Positions 8,802 to 20,031 are shown, counted from the stretch's first letter. The stretch: DNA of 39,299 bases from Flavobacteriaceae bacterium (GCA_002694465.1 NZMG01000017.1:1-39299); one strand, 5' to 3'. A program made the numbers and translations. Notes: generated by a model from the letters alone, not told the origin.

Positions 8802-8857
8802 TCTCGGTCATAAATTCGGAGTAAAAATACAATTTTAAAGAGTGAAACGAATGTAAT

Positions 8858-10885
<2,028 letters not shown>

Positions 10886-10888
10886 TTA

Positions 10889-11479
10889 TTAAGTCCGTTC
10901 TGGGCTTAACCATTTCGGAATCTTTGGTGCCTTAAATTGCTCCATTTTCTCGAGCAGTATATCAATAGAATCTGAAACCAAAAGCAACTCATAGTTCTTC
11001 ATTTTAAGGAGTCCTTTTCTCACCATGGTTTCTAGTAATTGTAACAAATCATCATAAAAGTGATTGACATTTAATAATCCTATGGGTTTGTTATGCAACC
11101 CTAACTGGAGCCATGTAAGAATTTCGAAGAGTTCTTCTAAGGTACCCATTCCCCCAGGCAGTGCTATAAAGCCATCACTCACTTCTTGCATTTTCATTTT
11201 TCTATCGTGCATGTTTTCAGTAGTAATTAGTTGCGAAAGCCCAAGATGCACGACTTCTTTTTTCTTTAAAAATTCAGGAATAATACCAATTACTGCACCA
11301 TTATTATCCAAAACAGATTTTGCCAAAATACCCATAACACCAATCTTGGCAGCACCATATACTAGCGTTATATCTCGGTTTGCAAAAGTCTCTCCTAACT
11401 TTATTGCGGCTTGTGCAATAGCTAAATCGTTACCTTCGCTACTACCACAAAAAACACATATTTTTTCTAGTTTATTCAC
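10889..11479 (-). CDS. LOG-family Rossmann-fold protein (TIGR00730; putative nucleoside 5'-monophosphate phosphoribohydrolase)
   Basis: 196 residues. It has the family nucleotide-binding start (ICVFCGSSEG), the GAAKIGVMG loop, the MHDRKMKM segment and the diagnostic PGGMGTLEE motif at 108-116. Enzymes of the LOG family hydrolyse the N-glycosidic bond of nucleoside 5'-monophosphates; in plants and actinobacteria the substrates include cytokinin ribotides, but the bacterial substrate here is unknown. The start overlaps the end of prmC by 8 bp, so it is co-translated with it. Family call secure, substrate not. Confidence 0.9.
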   Translation of the reverse strand: MNKLEKICVFCGSSEGNDLAIAQAAIKLGETFANRDITLVYGAAKIGVMGILAKSVLDNNGAVIGIIPEFLKKKEVVHLGLSQLITTENMHDRKMKMQEVSDGFIALPGGMGTLEELFEILTWLQLGLHNKPIGLLNVNHFYDDLLQLLETMVRKGLLKMKNYELLLVSDSIDILLEKMEQFKAPKIPKWLSPERT

Positions 11480-12320
11480 CTAAAGTACATTTTATCATTC
11501 GGTCCTTTCCGAAGAAATCTTGTTTTAATTCAATTTCAGAAAAGCTTTCACTTTCTAGTAATTGAATAACCTCTTTACTAAGATACTCATTTATTTCGAA
11601 GAACAGAAAACCATTAGGATTAAGATAGTTCTTCGCCAACTCAGTTATTTTGGAATAAAATAACAACGGGTTGTCATCTTCCACAAAAAGTGCGGATGCA
11701 GGTTCAAAATCTAACACGTTTTTTTGCATCATTTCTTTTTCTGAATTCCGAACATAAGGCGGATTGGAAATAATTACATCATACTTTTGAGGTAAAGTCG
11801 ATGTGCCTAAAATATCTTTTTTACTAAAATTTACTGTTACCTTATTATATATAGCATTTTCTGAAGCTACTTTTAAAGCTTCTTCAGAAATATCCATAGC
11901 TGAAACTTTTACGGATGGCAAATTCTTTGCAAGTGCTATAGCAATACATCCCGAGCCAGTTCCAATATCCAATAAGGTCTTGGGATTCTTATTGCAATTT
12001 GCTATTATCCAATCGACCAATTCTTCAGTTTCGGGACGAGGAATGAGCGTAGCAGGAGTTACTTTAAAAGGGAGCCCATAAAATTCGGTTTCGCCCAATA
12101 TATATTGAATAGGCTCAAAATGTCGCAAGCGATTTAATGCTTCCGTAAATTGCTGGGTAATCCTTTCTGAAACTTCGTATTGTTTTTTTAAAACTGTGTC
12201 AACCTTTGAAAAATTTAAATGCTTTTCAACTAAAAGAAAAAAGAAGGATTCTATTTCTTCTGAAGGATATAACCCTTCAAGATTATGGGCAAAATATATT
12301 TTTAGTTTTTCAATGGTCAC
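11472..12320 (-). CDS. prmC: Peptide chain release factor N5-glutamine methyltransferase PrmC
   Basis: Methylates the Gln of the GGQ motif in release factors. The 282-residue protein has an N-terminal helical domain (1-90), the RPETEELVDWI segment, the SAM-binding DIGTGSG at 118-124 and the catalytic NPPY at 186-189. It starts 3 bp after the stop of the GNAT gene and overlaps the LOG-family gene, so GNAT-prmC-LOG form one translation-coupled unit. Confidence 0.96.
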   Translation of the reverse strand: MTIEKLKIYFAHNLEGLYPSEEIESFFFLLVEKHLNFSKVDTVLKKQYEVSERITQQFTEALNRLRHFEPIQYILGETEFYGLPFKVTPATLIPRPETEELVDWIIANCNKNPKTLLDIGTGSGCIAIALAKNLPSVKVSAMDISEEALKVASENAIYNKVTVNFSKKDILGTSTLPQKYDVIISNPPYVRNSEKEMMQKNVLDFEPASALFVEDDNPLLFYSKITELAKNYLNPNGFLFFEINEYLSKEVIQLLESESFSEIELKQDFFGKDRMIKCTLGE

Positions 12321-12323
12321 AAC

Positions 12324-12809
12324 TTATAAGTCTAATAACATATTTACTCCGCATGCATGATGCCCTGTATCTCCCATCGCTCCATCGATATAATGAAAAC
12401 CGTATTTTTTATATAATTTTTGTGCCGCTTCCATATAAGACATGGTTTCTAGATAGCATTTTTCGTAACCAAATTCTTTGGCTTTTTTTAAACAAATATC
12501 AATCATTTGAGTACCCAATCCTCTTCCCCTAGCTTCGTCCAAAAAGTACATTTTTTGAAGTTCACAAACATTTCCTTCATAATTGTCCAATTGAGCAATC
12601 CCGCCTCCACCAATGAGTTTGCCATTTTCCTCTAACACAAAATACGCTGCTCTTGGTTTTTGATAGGTTTCAAACATACAATCCAACGAAACATCGGCAT
12701 ATGCAGTACCTACCTTTGGCACATTAAAATCTTCCAAAACACTTCGAATTATTTTGGCAACCTGCACATTATCTTTGGGTTGAATAGGACGAATTATAGG
12801 CGCATTCAT
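12324..12809 (-). CDS. GNAT family N-acetyltransferase
   Basis: 161 residues with the GNAT fold: an N-terminal substrate segment, core strand KLIGGGGIAQL, the acetyl-CoA loop RGRGLGTQMID and the C-terminal AAQKLYKKYGFHYID. The C terminus (GDTGHHACGVNMLLDL) is shared with a flavobacterial subgroup. The acetyl acceptor is unknown. It is first of the GNAT-prmC-LOG unit and is transcribed divergently from ribD across only 29 bp. Confidence 0.9.
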   Translation of the reverse strand: MNAPIIRPIQPKDNVQVAKIIRSVLEDFNVPKVGTAYADVSLDCMFETYQKPRAAYFVLEENGKLIGGGGIAQLDNYEGNVCELQKMYFLDEARGRGLGTQMIDICLKKAKEFGYEKCYLETMSYMEAAQKLYKKYGFHYIDGAMGDTGHHACGVNMLLDL

Positions 12810-12826
12810 ATCTAATTAATTACTCG

Positions 12827-12834
12827 TATTTTTG
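12827..12834 (+). promoter_or_regulatory. -7 promoter box abutting the ribD start
   Basis: TATTTTTG matches TAnnTTTG, with 4 nt before the GTG start codon of ribD. No TTG at the expected upstream spacing. It lies in the 29-bp divergent gap with the GNAT gene. Confidence 0.35.
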
Positions 12835-12838
12835 AGCT

Positions 12839-13882
12839 GTGAATATACACGAAAAATATATGATGCGCTGCATAGAACTCGCCAAAAATGGGCTTGGGAC
12901 TACCTATCCCAACCCGTTGGTAGGTAGCGTGATTGTATACCACAATTCAATCATTGGTGAAGGATGGCATCAAAAAGCGGGTGCGCCCCATGCAGAGGTA
13001 AATGCGATTTTAAATGTAAAGGATATAAGGGTGTTAAAGGACGCAACCCTCTATGTAAATTTAGAGCCTTGCAGTCATTTTGGGAAGACCCCGCCCTGCT
13101 CCGATTTAATTATAGAAAAAGGAATAAAGAAAGTGGTCATTGGCTGTACAGATCCAAACCCAAAAGTGGCAGGTAAAGGAATTCAAAAATTGAAAGATGC
13201 TGGATGTGAAGTTATTGTCAATGTGCTTCAAAAAGAAGCAGAGGCTTTGAATAAACGATTTTTTACATTTCAGAACAAAAAACGCCCTCATATTATATTA
13301 AAATGGGCTCAAACACAAGATGGTTTCATCGCTCCAAAAGAAAAAAAGGAACAAAAGCCTGTTTGGATTACCAATGAATTTTCGAGACAACTTGTGCATA
13401 AAATGCGCGCCGAAGAACAGGCTATTTTGGCGGGAACTAAAACGGTACTTGATGACAATCCCAGTTTAACCACCCGAGATTGGGAAGGCAACTCACCCAT
13501 TCGTATAATTTTGGATCGAGCATTACAAATTCCTGAAACTGCTATCGTTTTTAATAGTAGTATAAAAACGATTGTGCTTACTGAAATTTCAAGAGAAAAT
13601 AATGATAGTTTAATTTTTGAAACCATCGATTTTTCAGAAAATATAGCCAAACAAGTTTGCGAAGTATTATATAAACATAACATCCAAAGTGTCATAGTAG
13701 AAGGGGGTGCAAAAACACTTCAAACTTTTATAGATGAAAATCTTTGGGATGAAGCTTTTATTTTTAAAGGCTCTACTTCATTTTACGAAGGACTTAAAGC
13801 TCCATTAATGAAAGGGAAATTGCTTTCAGAAATACAAATTAAAAACGACCTATTGTTCCATTACATAAACACATCCTCTTGA
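12839..13882 (+). CDS. ribD: Bifunctional riboflavin biosynthesis protein RibD (deaminase/reductase)
   Basis: Performs the deamination and side-chain reduction steps of riboflavin synthesis. The N-terminal deaminase domain carries the zinc motif His51-Ala-Glu53 with Cys78 and Cys87 (PCSHFGKTPPC). The C-terminal reductase domain starts near 155 (HIILKWAQTQDGFIA) and contains LTTRDW, IRIILDRAL and VIVEGGAKTLQTF. The 347-residue length is normal. The start is GTG at 12839, chosen because MNIHEKYMMRC aligns with the family; ATGs at 12860 and 12863 are possible if the overlapping promoter box is real. The stop overlaps the TTG start of the next gene. Confidence 0.95.
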   Translation: MNIHEKYMMRCIELAKNGLGTTYPNPLVGSVIVYHNSIIGEGWHQKAGAPHAEVNAILNVKDIRVLKDATLYVNLEPCSHFGKTPPCSDLIIEKGIKKVVIGCTDPNPKVAGKGIQKLKDAGCEVIVNVLQKEAEALNKRFFTFQNKKRPHIILKWAQTQDGFIAPKEKKEQKPVWITNEFSRQLVHKMRAEEQAILAGTKTVLDDNPSLTTRDWEGNSPIRIILDRALQIPETAIVFNSSIKTIVLTEISRENNDSLIFETIDFSENIAKQVCEVLYKHNIQSVIVEGGAKTLQTFIDENLWDEAFIFKGSTSFYEGLKAPLMKGKLLSEIQIKNDLLFHYINTSS

Positions 13883-14751
13883 TAGCACTATTATTAAGCA
13901 TTCTTGCCTCAACTACGATTTTGGTAGTTTTTAAACTTTTTGAACGCTTTAAAATCAATAATTTTCAAGCCATTGTTGTTAATTATGTAGTTGCAGGAAC
14001 CTTTGGATTTCTGTTGCAGGGTGACACCGAAAAAATGGCTACCCTGTATCAATTTTCATGGTTTTACTATGCCCTAGCTTTGGGTAGTTTCTTTATCTCT
14101 ATTTTCTTTTTAATGGCATTAACGACACAAAGAAGTGGCCTTTCGGTGGTTTCGGTCGCAACTAAGATGAGTGTGGTAATTCCAATTATTTTTGGATTAC
14201 TTTACTATAAAGAAAGTTTAGGCATTTTAAAAGGCATTGGAATCTTACTTGCGTTGTTTGCCGTCTATCTTGCTTCCATAAAGAATAAACACGGACTTAC
14301 CATCCAAAAGAAAAATCTCATTTTTCCACTTTTGGTGTTTTTAGGAAGTGGTATTATAGATACGGGTATTAAGTTTATTGAAGAAGGATTTGTGGCTCCT
14401 GAAGATGTTGCCATATTTTCATCTACGCTATTTTATGCAGCAGGATCTATTGGGCTTTTGGCACTTCTGGTTCAAAAACTTAAAGGTACATTGAAGTTTG
14501 AGACAAAAAGTATTTTGGGCGGAATAGCACTTGGGATACCCAATTTTTTTAGCCTCTATTTTTTGGTAGGAGCGCTTAGAAGTGATATTATGGAAAGCTC
14601 CGGAATATTTACTGTCAATAATATTGGAATCGTTACACTGTCTACGTTTGTCGCAATTTTGTTGTTTAAAGAAAAACTTATTCTAAAGAATTGGTTAGGG
14701 ATTATTCTTGCCCTCGTTAGCATTGGTTTAATTGCACTTTCAAAAATGTAA
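13879..14751 (+). CDS. EamA/DMT-superfamily transporter
   Basis: 290 residues, strongly hydrophobic, with about ten membrane helices arranged as two EamA halves (roughly 1-135 and 145-290). The first helix is MIALLLSILASTTILVVF; the second half ends with LILKNWLGIILALVSIGLIAL. The start is TTG at 13879, inside the ribD stop (TTGA), a classic coupling overlap; no ATG precedes the first helix. The stop shares one base with the next start. DMT carriers move varied metabolites; coupling to ribD could suggest a metabolite of that pathway, but that is speculation. Confidence 0.88.
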   Translation: MIALLLSILASTTILVVFKLFERFKINNFQAIVVNYVVAGTFGFLLQGDTEKMATLYQFSWFYYALALGSFFISIFFLMALTTQRSGLSVVSVATKMSVVIPIIFGLLYYKESLGILKGIGILLALFAVYLASIKNKHGLTIQKKNLIFPLLVFLGSGIIDTGIKFIEEGFVAPEDVAIFSSTLFYAAGSIGLLALLVQKLKGTLKFETKSILGGIALGIPNFFSLYFLVGALRSDIMESSGIFTVNNIGIVTLSTFVAILLFKEKLILKNWLGIILALVSIGLIALSKM

Positions 14752-15362
14752 TGGAAAAAGACACCTATAAAACCATAAAGAAACCCTCACCCGAAGTCTT
14801 ATTTAAAGATAGAGGGAGTAAGTTTTTTGGATATGCCTTTCCAGTAACAACAGAAGAAGAAATTAAAGAACACATTGATGCTTTAAAGAAGCAACACCAC
14901 ACGGCGCGCCATTGGTGTTATGCTTGGCAGCTTGGTAAACACTACGAACACTATCGTGCCAATGACGACGGAGAACCAAGTAATAGTGCAGGAATGCCTA
15001 TTTACGGACAACTACAATCTTTTGAAGTCACTAATATCCTGGTTGTGGTTGTACGTTATTTTGGAGGTACTAAATTAGGTGTTGGGGGATTGATTCAGGC
15101 TTATAAAACTGCAGCTCAAATGGCCTTAGAGGCTTCAAAGATTGTTGAACTCACCATTGACGATTTATATAAGCTTCAGTTTGATTATCCCGAAATGAAT
15201 ACCGTAATGCGAATTATTAAGGAGGAAGACCTAACTATTGTCAATCAAAAATTGGAGTTGAATTGTGAGATTCAAATGGCTGTAAGAAAAAAAGATTCGA
15301 AAAAAATATTTGAACTTTTTGAAAACACCTATAAGGTGTCCATTAAAAAAATAGAGGATTAA
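14751..15362 (+). CDS. YigZ/IMPACT (UPF0029) family protein
   Basis: 203 residues with the UPF0029 N-terminal domain: SKFFGYAFPV, the HHTARHWCYAW segment, NDDGEPSNSAGMPI and VVVRYFGGTKLGVGGL. A C-terminal DUF1949-like domain follows (LYKLQFDYPEMNTVMRII). The eukaryotic relative IMPACT modulates translation control; the role of the bacterial proteins is not established. The ATG overlaps the transporter stop by one base (TAATG). Its stop codon overlaps the stop of the convergent thioesterase gene by 3 bp. Confidence 0.93.
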   Translation: MEKDTYKTIKKPSPEVLFKDRGSKFFGYAFPVTTEEEIKEHIDALKKQHHTARHWCYAWQLGKHYEHYRANDDGEPSNSAGMPIYGQLQSFEVTNILVVVVRYFGGTKLGVGGLIQAYKTAAQMALEASKIVELTIDDLYKLQFDYPEMNTVMRIIKEEDLTIVNQKLELNCEIQMAVRKKDSKKIFELFENTYKVSIKKIED

Positions 15363-15757
15363 CTTTTTAACTTTTCAATTAAATAATCGGGAGCTCTTCT
15401 AATTTTTTGAGTGATAGTATCAATAAAAACCAAGGTCGTATTCGCAGTGACAAGCAGCTCATTTTTCTCATTAAAAATCTCATAATAAAACTCAATCTTG
15501 GCTGTAGGAATATTCTGTAATTCGGTAATCACAGTTATTACATCATCATAACGTGCTGGAAGTCTATAATTTATTTCAAGTTTTGTTACTGGAAGCTGAA
15601 TATTATTTTCTTCCATCCATTTGTAAGAAAATCCCAACTCCCGTAACCATTCGGTTCGTCCTTGTTCGAGGTATTGTGCATAATTTCCATAGTAGACAAC
15701 CCCCATTTGGTCGGTCTCTCCATAACGTACTCTCATTTTTGTAATAGTTTTTCTCAT
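15359..15757 (-). CDS. Acyl-CoA thioesterase, YbgC/4-hydroxybenzoyl-CoA hotdog family
   Basis: The hotdog-fold core begins at MRKTITKMRVRYGETDQMG and contains the catalytic pattern ETDQMGVVYYGNYAQYLEQGR, here split as the Asp in GETDQMG and YYGNYAQYLE. From the chosen start the protein has 132 residues, the family norm. An open frame extends 49 codons further upstream to 15904, but that extension is basic, low in family similarity and overlaps the dnaA upstream region; the start at 15757 follows a GGGAG sequence at good spacing. It diverges from dnaA, as in other flavobacteria. Substrate is unknown. Confidence 0.9.
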   Translation of the reverse strand: MRKTITKMRVRYGETDQMGVVYYGNYAQYLEQGRTEWLRELGFSYKWMEENNIQLPVTKLEINYRLPARYDDVITVITELQNIPTAKIEFYYEIFNEKNELLVTANTTLVFIDTITQKIRRAPDYLIEKLKS

Positions 15758-15966
15758 ATTTTCTCCCGAAAAAAGGAACTTTTTTTGTAGCTTTATCGAA
15801 GATGTAGTATGGGGAAAAAAAATTAGAAATTCAATACCCTTTCTATTTTTTTTTTCACTTTTTTGTTCACATATTTGCAATGTTAAGAAAATGTTAGAGG
15901 ACATTCTTTTCTCTTAGTTCTTAATCGCAAATTTAACTAACTAAACTTCAAAATAGAAGCCCAATT

Positions 15967-17394
15967 ATGAGTAAAACTGCTGAAACAGTTTGGAGCAATT
16001 GTTTGTCCTTTATTGAAGATAATATATCGACACAAGCTTACAAAACATGGTTTGAACCCATTAAAGCAGTAAAACTCAACGACAATGCCCTAAGTATTCA
16101 AGTTCCTAGTAAGTTTTTTTATGAGTGGCTGGAAGAGCATTATGTAAAGCTTTTAAAAGTAGCACTTACAAAAGAATTAGGCACAAAAGCCAAACTGGTG
16201 TACATCATAAAAATGGAGAACACCTATGGCAATAAGCAACCTTTTACTGAAAAAATACCGAGTTCCAATCGCAGCCAAATGAAAGACCAAGAGGTCGATG
16301 TTCCGTTAAAGAACAAAAGTCCCGAGCTCAAAAATCCATTTGTTATCCCAGGCATCCGAAATGTAAAAATTGAATCACAGTTAAACCCCAACTATAGTTT
16401 TGATAATTTTTTGGAAGGCGAATCTAACCGTTTAGCACGCTCAGCTGGTTATGCTGTAGCCAATAAACCCGGAGGAACATCCTTTAATCCATTATTAATT
16501 TTTGGTGGGGGTGGATTAGGAAAAACACATTTGGCTCATGCCATTGGCGTTGAGATAAAAGAAAAGTACCCTGAAAAAACGGTGCTTTATATTTCTGCTG
16601 AAAAGTTTACGCAACAATATATTGAGTCTGTAAAAAAGAATAACCGAAACGATTTCATTCATTTTTATCAAATTATGGATGTGTTGATTGTGGATGATAT
16701 TCAATTACTTTCAGGGAAAGCAGGGACACAAGACGTGTTCTTCCATATATTTAACCATTTACACCAAAACGGCAAACAGGTAATTCTTACCAGTGATAAG
16801 GCACCTGTAGATATGATAGATATCGAGCAACGTTTGTTATCTCGTTTTAAATGGGGATTATCCGCAGAGTTAAATCACCCAGACTATGATACTCGTGTGG
16901 CTATCATCAAGAATAAGCTTTACAGAGACGGTGTTGAAATGCCTGAAGATATTGTGGAGTTTTTAGCTAACAATATTAAAACGAACATTCGAGAACTTGA
17001 AGGGGCTATCATTTCATTAATTGCTCATTCTTCTTTTAACAAGAGAGAAATTACTATCGATCTTGCCAAAAAGATCGTTGATAATTATGTTAAGTATACC
17101 AAGCGCGAGGTTTCTATCGACTATATTCAGAAGATTGTGAGCGATTATTTCCAGATGGATGTGGATACGCTTCAATCTAAAACCCGAAAGCGACATATTG
17201 TTCAAGCACGGCAATTGGCCATGTTCTTTGCAAAAAAGTTTACAAAGGCATCCTTAGCATCAATTGGTTCACAAATTGGACAAAGAGATCACGCTACCGT
17301 ATTGCACGCTTGTAAAACAGTCGATAATCTTTCGAGTACTGATAAGCAATTCAAAAAATATGTTGATGACCTCAACAAAAAATTAACCTTATAA
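15967..17394 (+). CDS. dnaA: Chromosomal replication initiator DnaA
   Basis: Initiates replication at oriC. The 475-residue protein has domain I (WSNCLSFIEDNISTQAYKTWF), a variable linker at about 85-135, the AAA+ domain with Walker A GGGGLGKT at 180-187 and Walker B VLIVDDIQLL, and a C-terminal DNA-binding domain with the signature IGQRDHATVLHACKTV. An intrinsic terminator follows directly. The 209-bp gap to the divergent thioesterase is AT-rich but I saw no cluster of DnaA boxes there, so the gene is not obviously beside the origin. Confidence 0.98.
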   Translation: MSKTAETVWSNCLSFIEDNISTQAYKTWFEPIKAVKLNDNALSIQVPSKFFYEWLEEHYVKLLKVALTKELGTKAKLVYIIKMENTYGNKQPFTEKIPSSNRSQMKDQEVDVPLKNKSPELKNPFVIPGIRNVKIESQLNPNYSFDNFLEGESNRLARSAGYAVANKPGGTSFNPLLIFGGGGLGKTHLAHAIGVEIKEKYPEKTVLYISAEKFTQQYIESVKKNNRNDFIHFYQIMDVLIVDDIQLLSGKAGTQDVFFHIFNHLHQNGKQVILTSDKAPVDMIDIEQRLLSRFKWGLSAELNHPDYDTRVAIIKNKLYRDGVEMPEDIVEFLANNIKTNIRELEGAIISLIAHSSFNKREITIDLAKKIVDNYVKYTKREVSIDYIQKIVSDYFQMDVDTLQSKTRKRHIVQARQLAMFFAKKFTKASLASIGSQIGQRDHATVLHACKTVDNLSSTDKQFKKYVDDLNKKLTL

Positions 17395-17399
17395 TACTT

Positions 17400-17427
17400 C
17401 CCGCTTCTTGCGGGATTTTTTTTATTT
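17400..17427 (+). terminator. Intrinsic terminator of dnaA
   Basis: CCCGC / GCGGG stem with a TTCTT loop (17400-17414), then ATTTTTTTTATTTT. It begins 6 bp after the dnaA stop and overlaps the upstream open frame of the next gene, which helps fix that gene's start at 17435. Confidence 0.9.
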
Positions 17428-17434
17428 TACCCTA

Positions 17435-17887
17435 ATGAAAACAAAAGTCTTAATGGTTTGCTTGGGCAACATCTGTCGCTCGCCATTGGCAGAAGGTATC
17501 TTAAAATCGAAAGTAGATGCATCAAAAGTATTGGTAGAATCGGCTGGAACAGGGGGATGGCATGTAGGTGAATTACCCGATTCCCGAAGCATAGAAATTG
17601 CAAAAAAACACGGGATTGACATCACAGACCAACGCGGAAGGAAGTTTTCTGAATATGATTTTGAACGATATGATGTCATCTATGTCATGGATAATTCTAA
17701 TTATCGAGATGTTTTAAAATTAGCCAATAGCGATTCTGAAAAGAAAAAAGTAAAACTCATTTTAAACGAAATCTTTCCTGGTGAAAATGTGGATGTCCCA
17801 GATCCATATTATGGTGGCAGCCAAGGATTTGAAAATGTATTTCAAATGCTCGATGATGCCTGTGAGAAAATAGCGCAAAAGCTCTAG
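17435..17887 (+). CDS. Low-molecular-weight protein-tyrosine phosphatase
   Basis: 150 residues from the chosen ATG. The P-loop CLGNICRS has nucleophile Cys9 and Arg15, and the general acid is Asp123 in VPDPYYGG: all catalytic residues of the LMW-PTP family are present. A TTG 27 bp upstream would start the frame inside the dnaA terminator and is rejected. The gene follows dnaA in this position in other flavobacteria. The substrate is unknown; no tyrosine kinase is nearby. Confidence 0.94.
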   Translation: MKTKVLMVCLGNICRSPLAEGILKSKVDASKVLVESAGTGGWHVGELPDSRSIEIAKKHGIDITDQRGRKFSEYDFERYDVIYVMDNSNYRDVLKLANSDSEKKKVKLILNEIFPGENVDVPDPYYGGSQGFENVFQMLDDACEKIAQKL

Positions 17888-17927
17888 TTTTTTTATTGAG
17901 GCCATTTTAGTACATTTAAAAAAAATT

Positions 17928-19310
17928 ATGGCTATGAAAAATATTATTTACCTACTTTTTACATTTTGTATTGTATCGATTGCTAATGCACAAACCGTTG
18001 AACTAGATTTGTTTGCATCGGGATTTAGTAGTTCCCTTGATATTCAAAATGCCGGGGATGAACGACTTTTTGTGGTAGAACAGGGAGGAATTATAAAAAT
18101 TCTAAATCCAGATGGAACCATAAATGCTACTCCATTTCTAGATATAAGTTCAATGGTTAACTCAGGTGGAGAACGTGGTCTATTAGGACTGGCCTTCCAT
18201 CCAGATTACGCAAATAACGGATATTTCTTTGTGCATTACTCTGATAGTTCTAGTGATACTCAAATTTCAAGATTTTCAGTAGATGGTGGCAATCCAGATA
18301 TTGCCGACACAGGGTCAGAATTACCAATACTAAATGTAAACCAACCTGCCACAAACCATAATGGGGGAAGTATTGCATTTGGTCCCGATGGGTATCTATA
18401 TATAGCATTAGGTGATGGTGGCGGCAGTGGCGATCAGGACAACAATGCTCAAAATTTTGCCCTTATGTTAGGAAAGCTATTACGCATCGATATAGACACC
18501 GCAGCGGGAGGAAATAACTATAGTATTCCTCCAGATAACCCCTTTGCAGGAGACCCTAACATTGCAGAAGAGATTTGGGCAATAGGGTTAAGGAACCCGT
18601 TTCGTTTTTCAATTGATTTTACAGATAATAAAATTTGGATAGGAGATGTCGGTCAAAATGCAAGAGAAGAAGTAAATAGTGAAGCTATAAATATTGGAGG
18701 TTTGAATTATGGCTGGAGATGCTATGAGGGAAATAATACTTTTAATACAACTGATTGTTTGCCAATGAATGAGTATACATTCCCGGTGTATGACTATGCT
18801 TGGAATGGCGGAGGTTCCGTAATTGGTGGAAGAGTATATAGAGGTTCTGTTTATACCGACCTTCAAGGTATTTATATTTTTGGAGATATCGATGGTATGC
18901 TTGGCACTCTTGATGCCTCATATAATTATATAAATCAATCTAGTGGAAATCCTAATGGTACTTGGGTTGCTTTTGGAGAAGACGTTACAGGTGAAATGTA
19001 TGCTGTGAGTCTTGGGGGCAATATCTATAAAATTTCTGGAGGGCAAGTTGCCTCTACTGAAGATTTTAATAACAACACCTTTAAGGTATATCCAAACCCT
19101 TCTAATGAAGTTATTACCATTCAATCTGAAATAGAGTTAATCAACCATTTAAGTATTTTTGATATAAATGGACGCTTAATTTTTTCCGAAAACATAGCTC
19201 AAAAAGGTTCAACAACTTTGGATGTATCAAAGTTTTCAAAAGGAATTTATCTTTTGGAAATTATTTCAGAAAAAGGAGCTTCTGCAATTAAAAAATTGAT
19301 GGTAAAATAG
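17928..19310 (+). CDS. Secreted PQQ-dependent sugar dehydrogenase-like protein with T9SS sorting tail
   Basis: 460 residues. Signal peptide at 1-21 (ATG at 17928 or 17934). Residues about 23-375 form the six-bladed glucose/sorbosone dehydrogenase propeller, with GERGLLGLAFHPDY, NHNGGSIAFGPDGYLYIALGDGGG, AIGLRNPFRFSID and WIGDVGQNAREE. Residues about 385-460 are a type A T9SS sorting domain (VYPNPSNEVITI, IFDINGRLIF, FSKGIYLLEI, KKLMVK). It is therefore expected to be exported across the outer membrane and cleaved or anchored by the T9SS. Substrate cannot be told. No PQQ synthesis genes are visible here. Confidence 0.93.
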   Translation: MAMKNIIYLLFTFCIVSIANAQTVELDLFASGFSSSLDIQNAGDERLFVVEQGGIIKILNPDGTINATPFLDISSMVNSGGERGLLGLAFHPDYANNGYFFVHYSDSSSDTQISRFSVDGGNPDIADTGSELPILNVNQPATNHNGGSIAFGPDGYLYIALGDGGGSGDQDNNAQNFALMLGKLLRIDIDTAAGGNNYSIPPDNPFAGDPNIAEEIWAIGLRNPFRFSIDFTDNKIWIGDVGQNAREEVNSEAINIGGLNYGWRCYEGNNTFNTTDCLPMNEYTFPVYDYAWNGGGSVIGGRVYRGSVYTDLQGIYIFGDIDGMLGTLDASYNYINQSSGNPNGTWVAFGEDVTGEMYAVSLGGNIYKISGGQVASTEDFNNNTFKVYPNPSNEVITIQSEIELINHLSIFDINGRLIFSENIAQKGSTTLDVSKFSKGIYLLEIISEKGASAIKKLMVK

Positions 19311-19317
19311 TTCAGCT

Positions 19318-20031
19318 TTGACACCCCAACTTGGTAATATTTATTTAATTCCCTGCCCATTAGGTGATACTCCACCCTTAGAAGTACTCCCGCTTTCGGT
19401 TAAGAAGGCAGTAGAATTAATAGACTTTTACATTGTAGAAAACGAAAAAGCAGCTAGAAGATTTATTAAAAGTATTGTTCCTAAAAAATCTCAGCCAGAC
19501 TTACACATTGATACTATAAACAAGTTTACCGATGAAAATGAAATTCCAAATATGCTCATGCCTTGCTATGAGGGTCATCATATTGGGGTTATAAGTGATG
19601 CAGGTTGCCCTGGTATTGCAGATCCTGGTGCTTCAGTGGTAGCACAAGCACATATTAAAGGGATTAAAGTAATCCCCTTGGTAGGGCCATCTTCTATTTT
19701 AATGGCGATGATGGCTAGCGGATTTAACGGCCAAAATTTTGCATTTAATGGCTATTTACCCATCGATAAGCAGGAACGAAAAAGAGAATTAAAAAGATTA
19801 GAAAAACTTTCAGAAGAACAAAACCAATCCCAATTATTTATTGAAACACCCTATAGAAACAATCAGTTACTTGAAAGTCTGATTATTGCATTACACCCTC
19901 AAACTCAAATATGCGTGGCTTGTGATATTTCATTGCCAACAGAATACATTGTCACTCAGACTGCAGAATCTTGGAAAAAAACAAGGGTGGACCTCCATAA
20001 AAGACCCACCCTTTTTATTATTCAGAAATAG
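19318..20031 (+). CDS. SAM-dependent methyltransferase, tetrapyrrole-methylase fold (RsmI-like)
   Basis: 237 residues with the RsmI/tetrapyrrole methylase pattern: NIYLIPCPLGDTPP, the GVISDAGCPGIADPGA loop, VIPLVGPSSILMAMMASG and the C-terminal DLHKRPTLFII. Flavobacteria usually also have a separate, more canonical RsmI, so the target of this paralogue is uncertain and no symbol is given. The start is TTG at 19318, 7 bp after the previous stop. The last codons contain a strong hairpin (see terminator). It converges on the next gene with only 6 bp between stops. Confidence 0.87.
   Translation: MTPQLGNIYLIPCPLGDTPPLEVLPLSVKKAVELIDFYIVENEKAARRFIKSIVPKKSQPDLHIDTINKFTDENEIPNMLMPCYEGHHIGVISDAGCPGIADPGASVVAQAHIKGIKVIPLVGPSSILMAMMASGFNGQNFAFNGYLPIDKQERKRELKRLEKLSEEQNQSQLFIETPYRNNQLLESLIIALHPQTQICVACDISLPTEYIVTQTAESWKKTRVDLHKRPTLFIIQK
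19974..20017 (-). terminator. Hairpin with flanking A and T tracts at the end of the methyltransferase gene
   Basis: Stem AAGGGTGG (19983-19990) / CCACCCTT (20006-20013) with a 15-nt loop. It is followed by TTTTT on the plus strand and preceded by a seven-A tract, so on the minus strand it is followed by TTGTTTTTTT. It fits an intrinsic terminator for the minus-strand gene ending at 20038. On the plus strand it would cut the message before the stop codon, so there it is presumably masked by translation. Confidence 0.7.

Noticed and set aside
15359..15362. Overlapping convergent stops as a sequencing error
   Set aside because: Both proteins end at normal family lengths, so the shared TTAA is simply a compact convergent junction.
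15758..15904. 49-codon N-terminal extension of the thioesterase
   Set aside because: Basic, low-complexity and outside the hotdog family; the ATG at 15757 with GGGAG upstream gives the normal family length.
15758..15966. Replication origin beside dnaA
   Set aside because: The 209-bp gap is AT-rich but contains no recognisable cluster of DnaA boxes (TTATCCACA-like) and the downstream side is taken by a terminator and the phosphatase gene.
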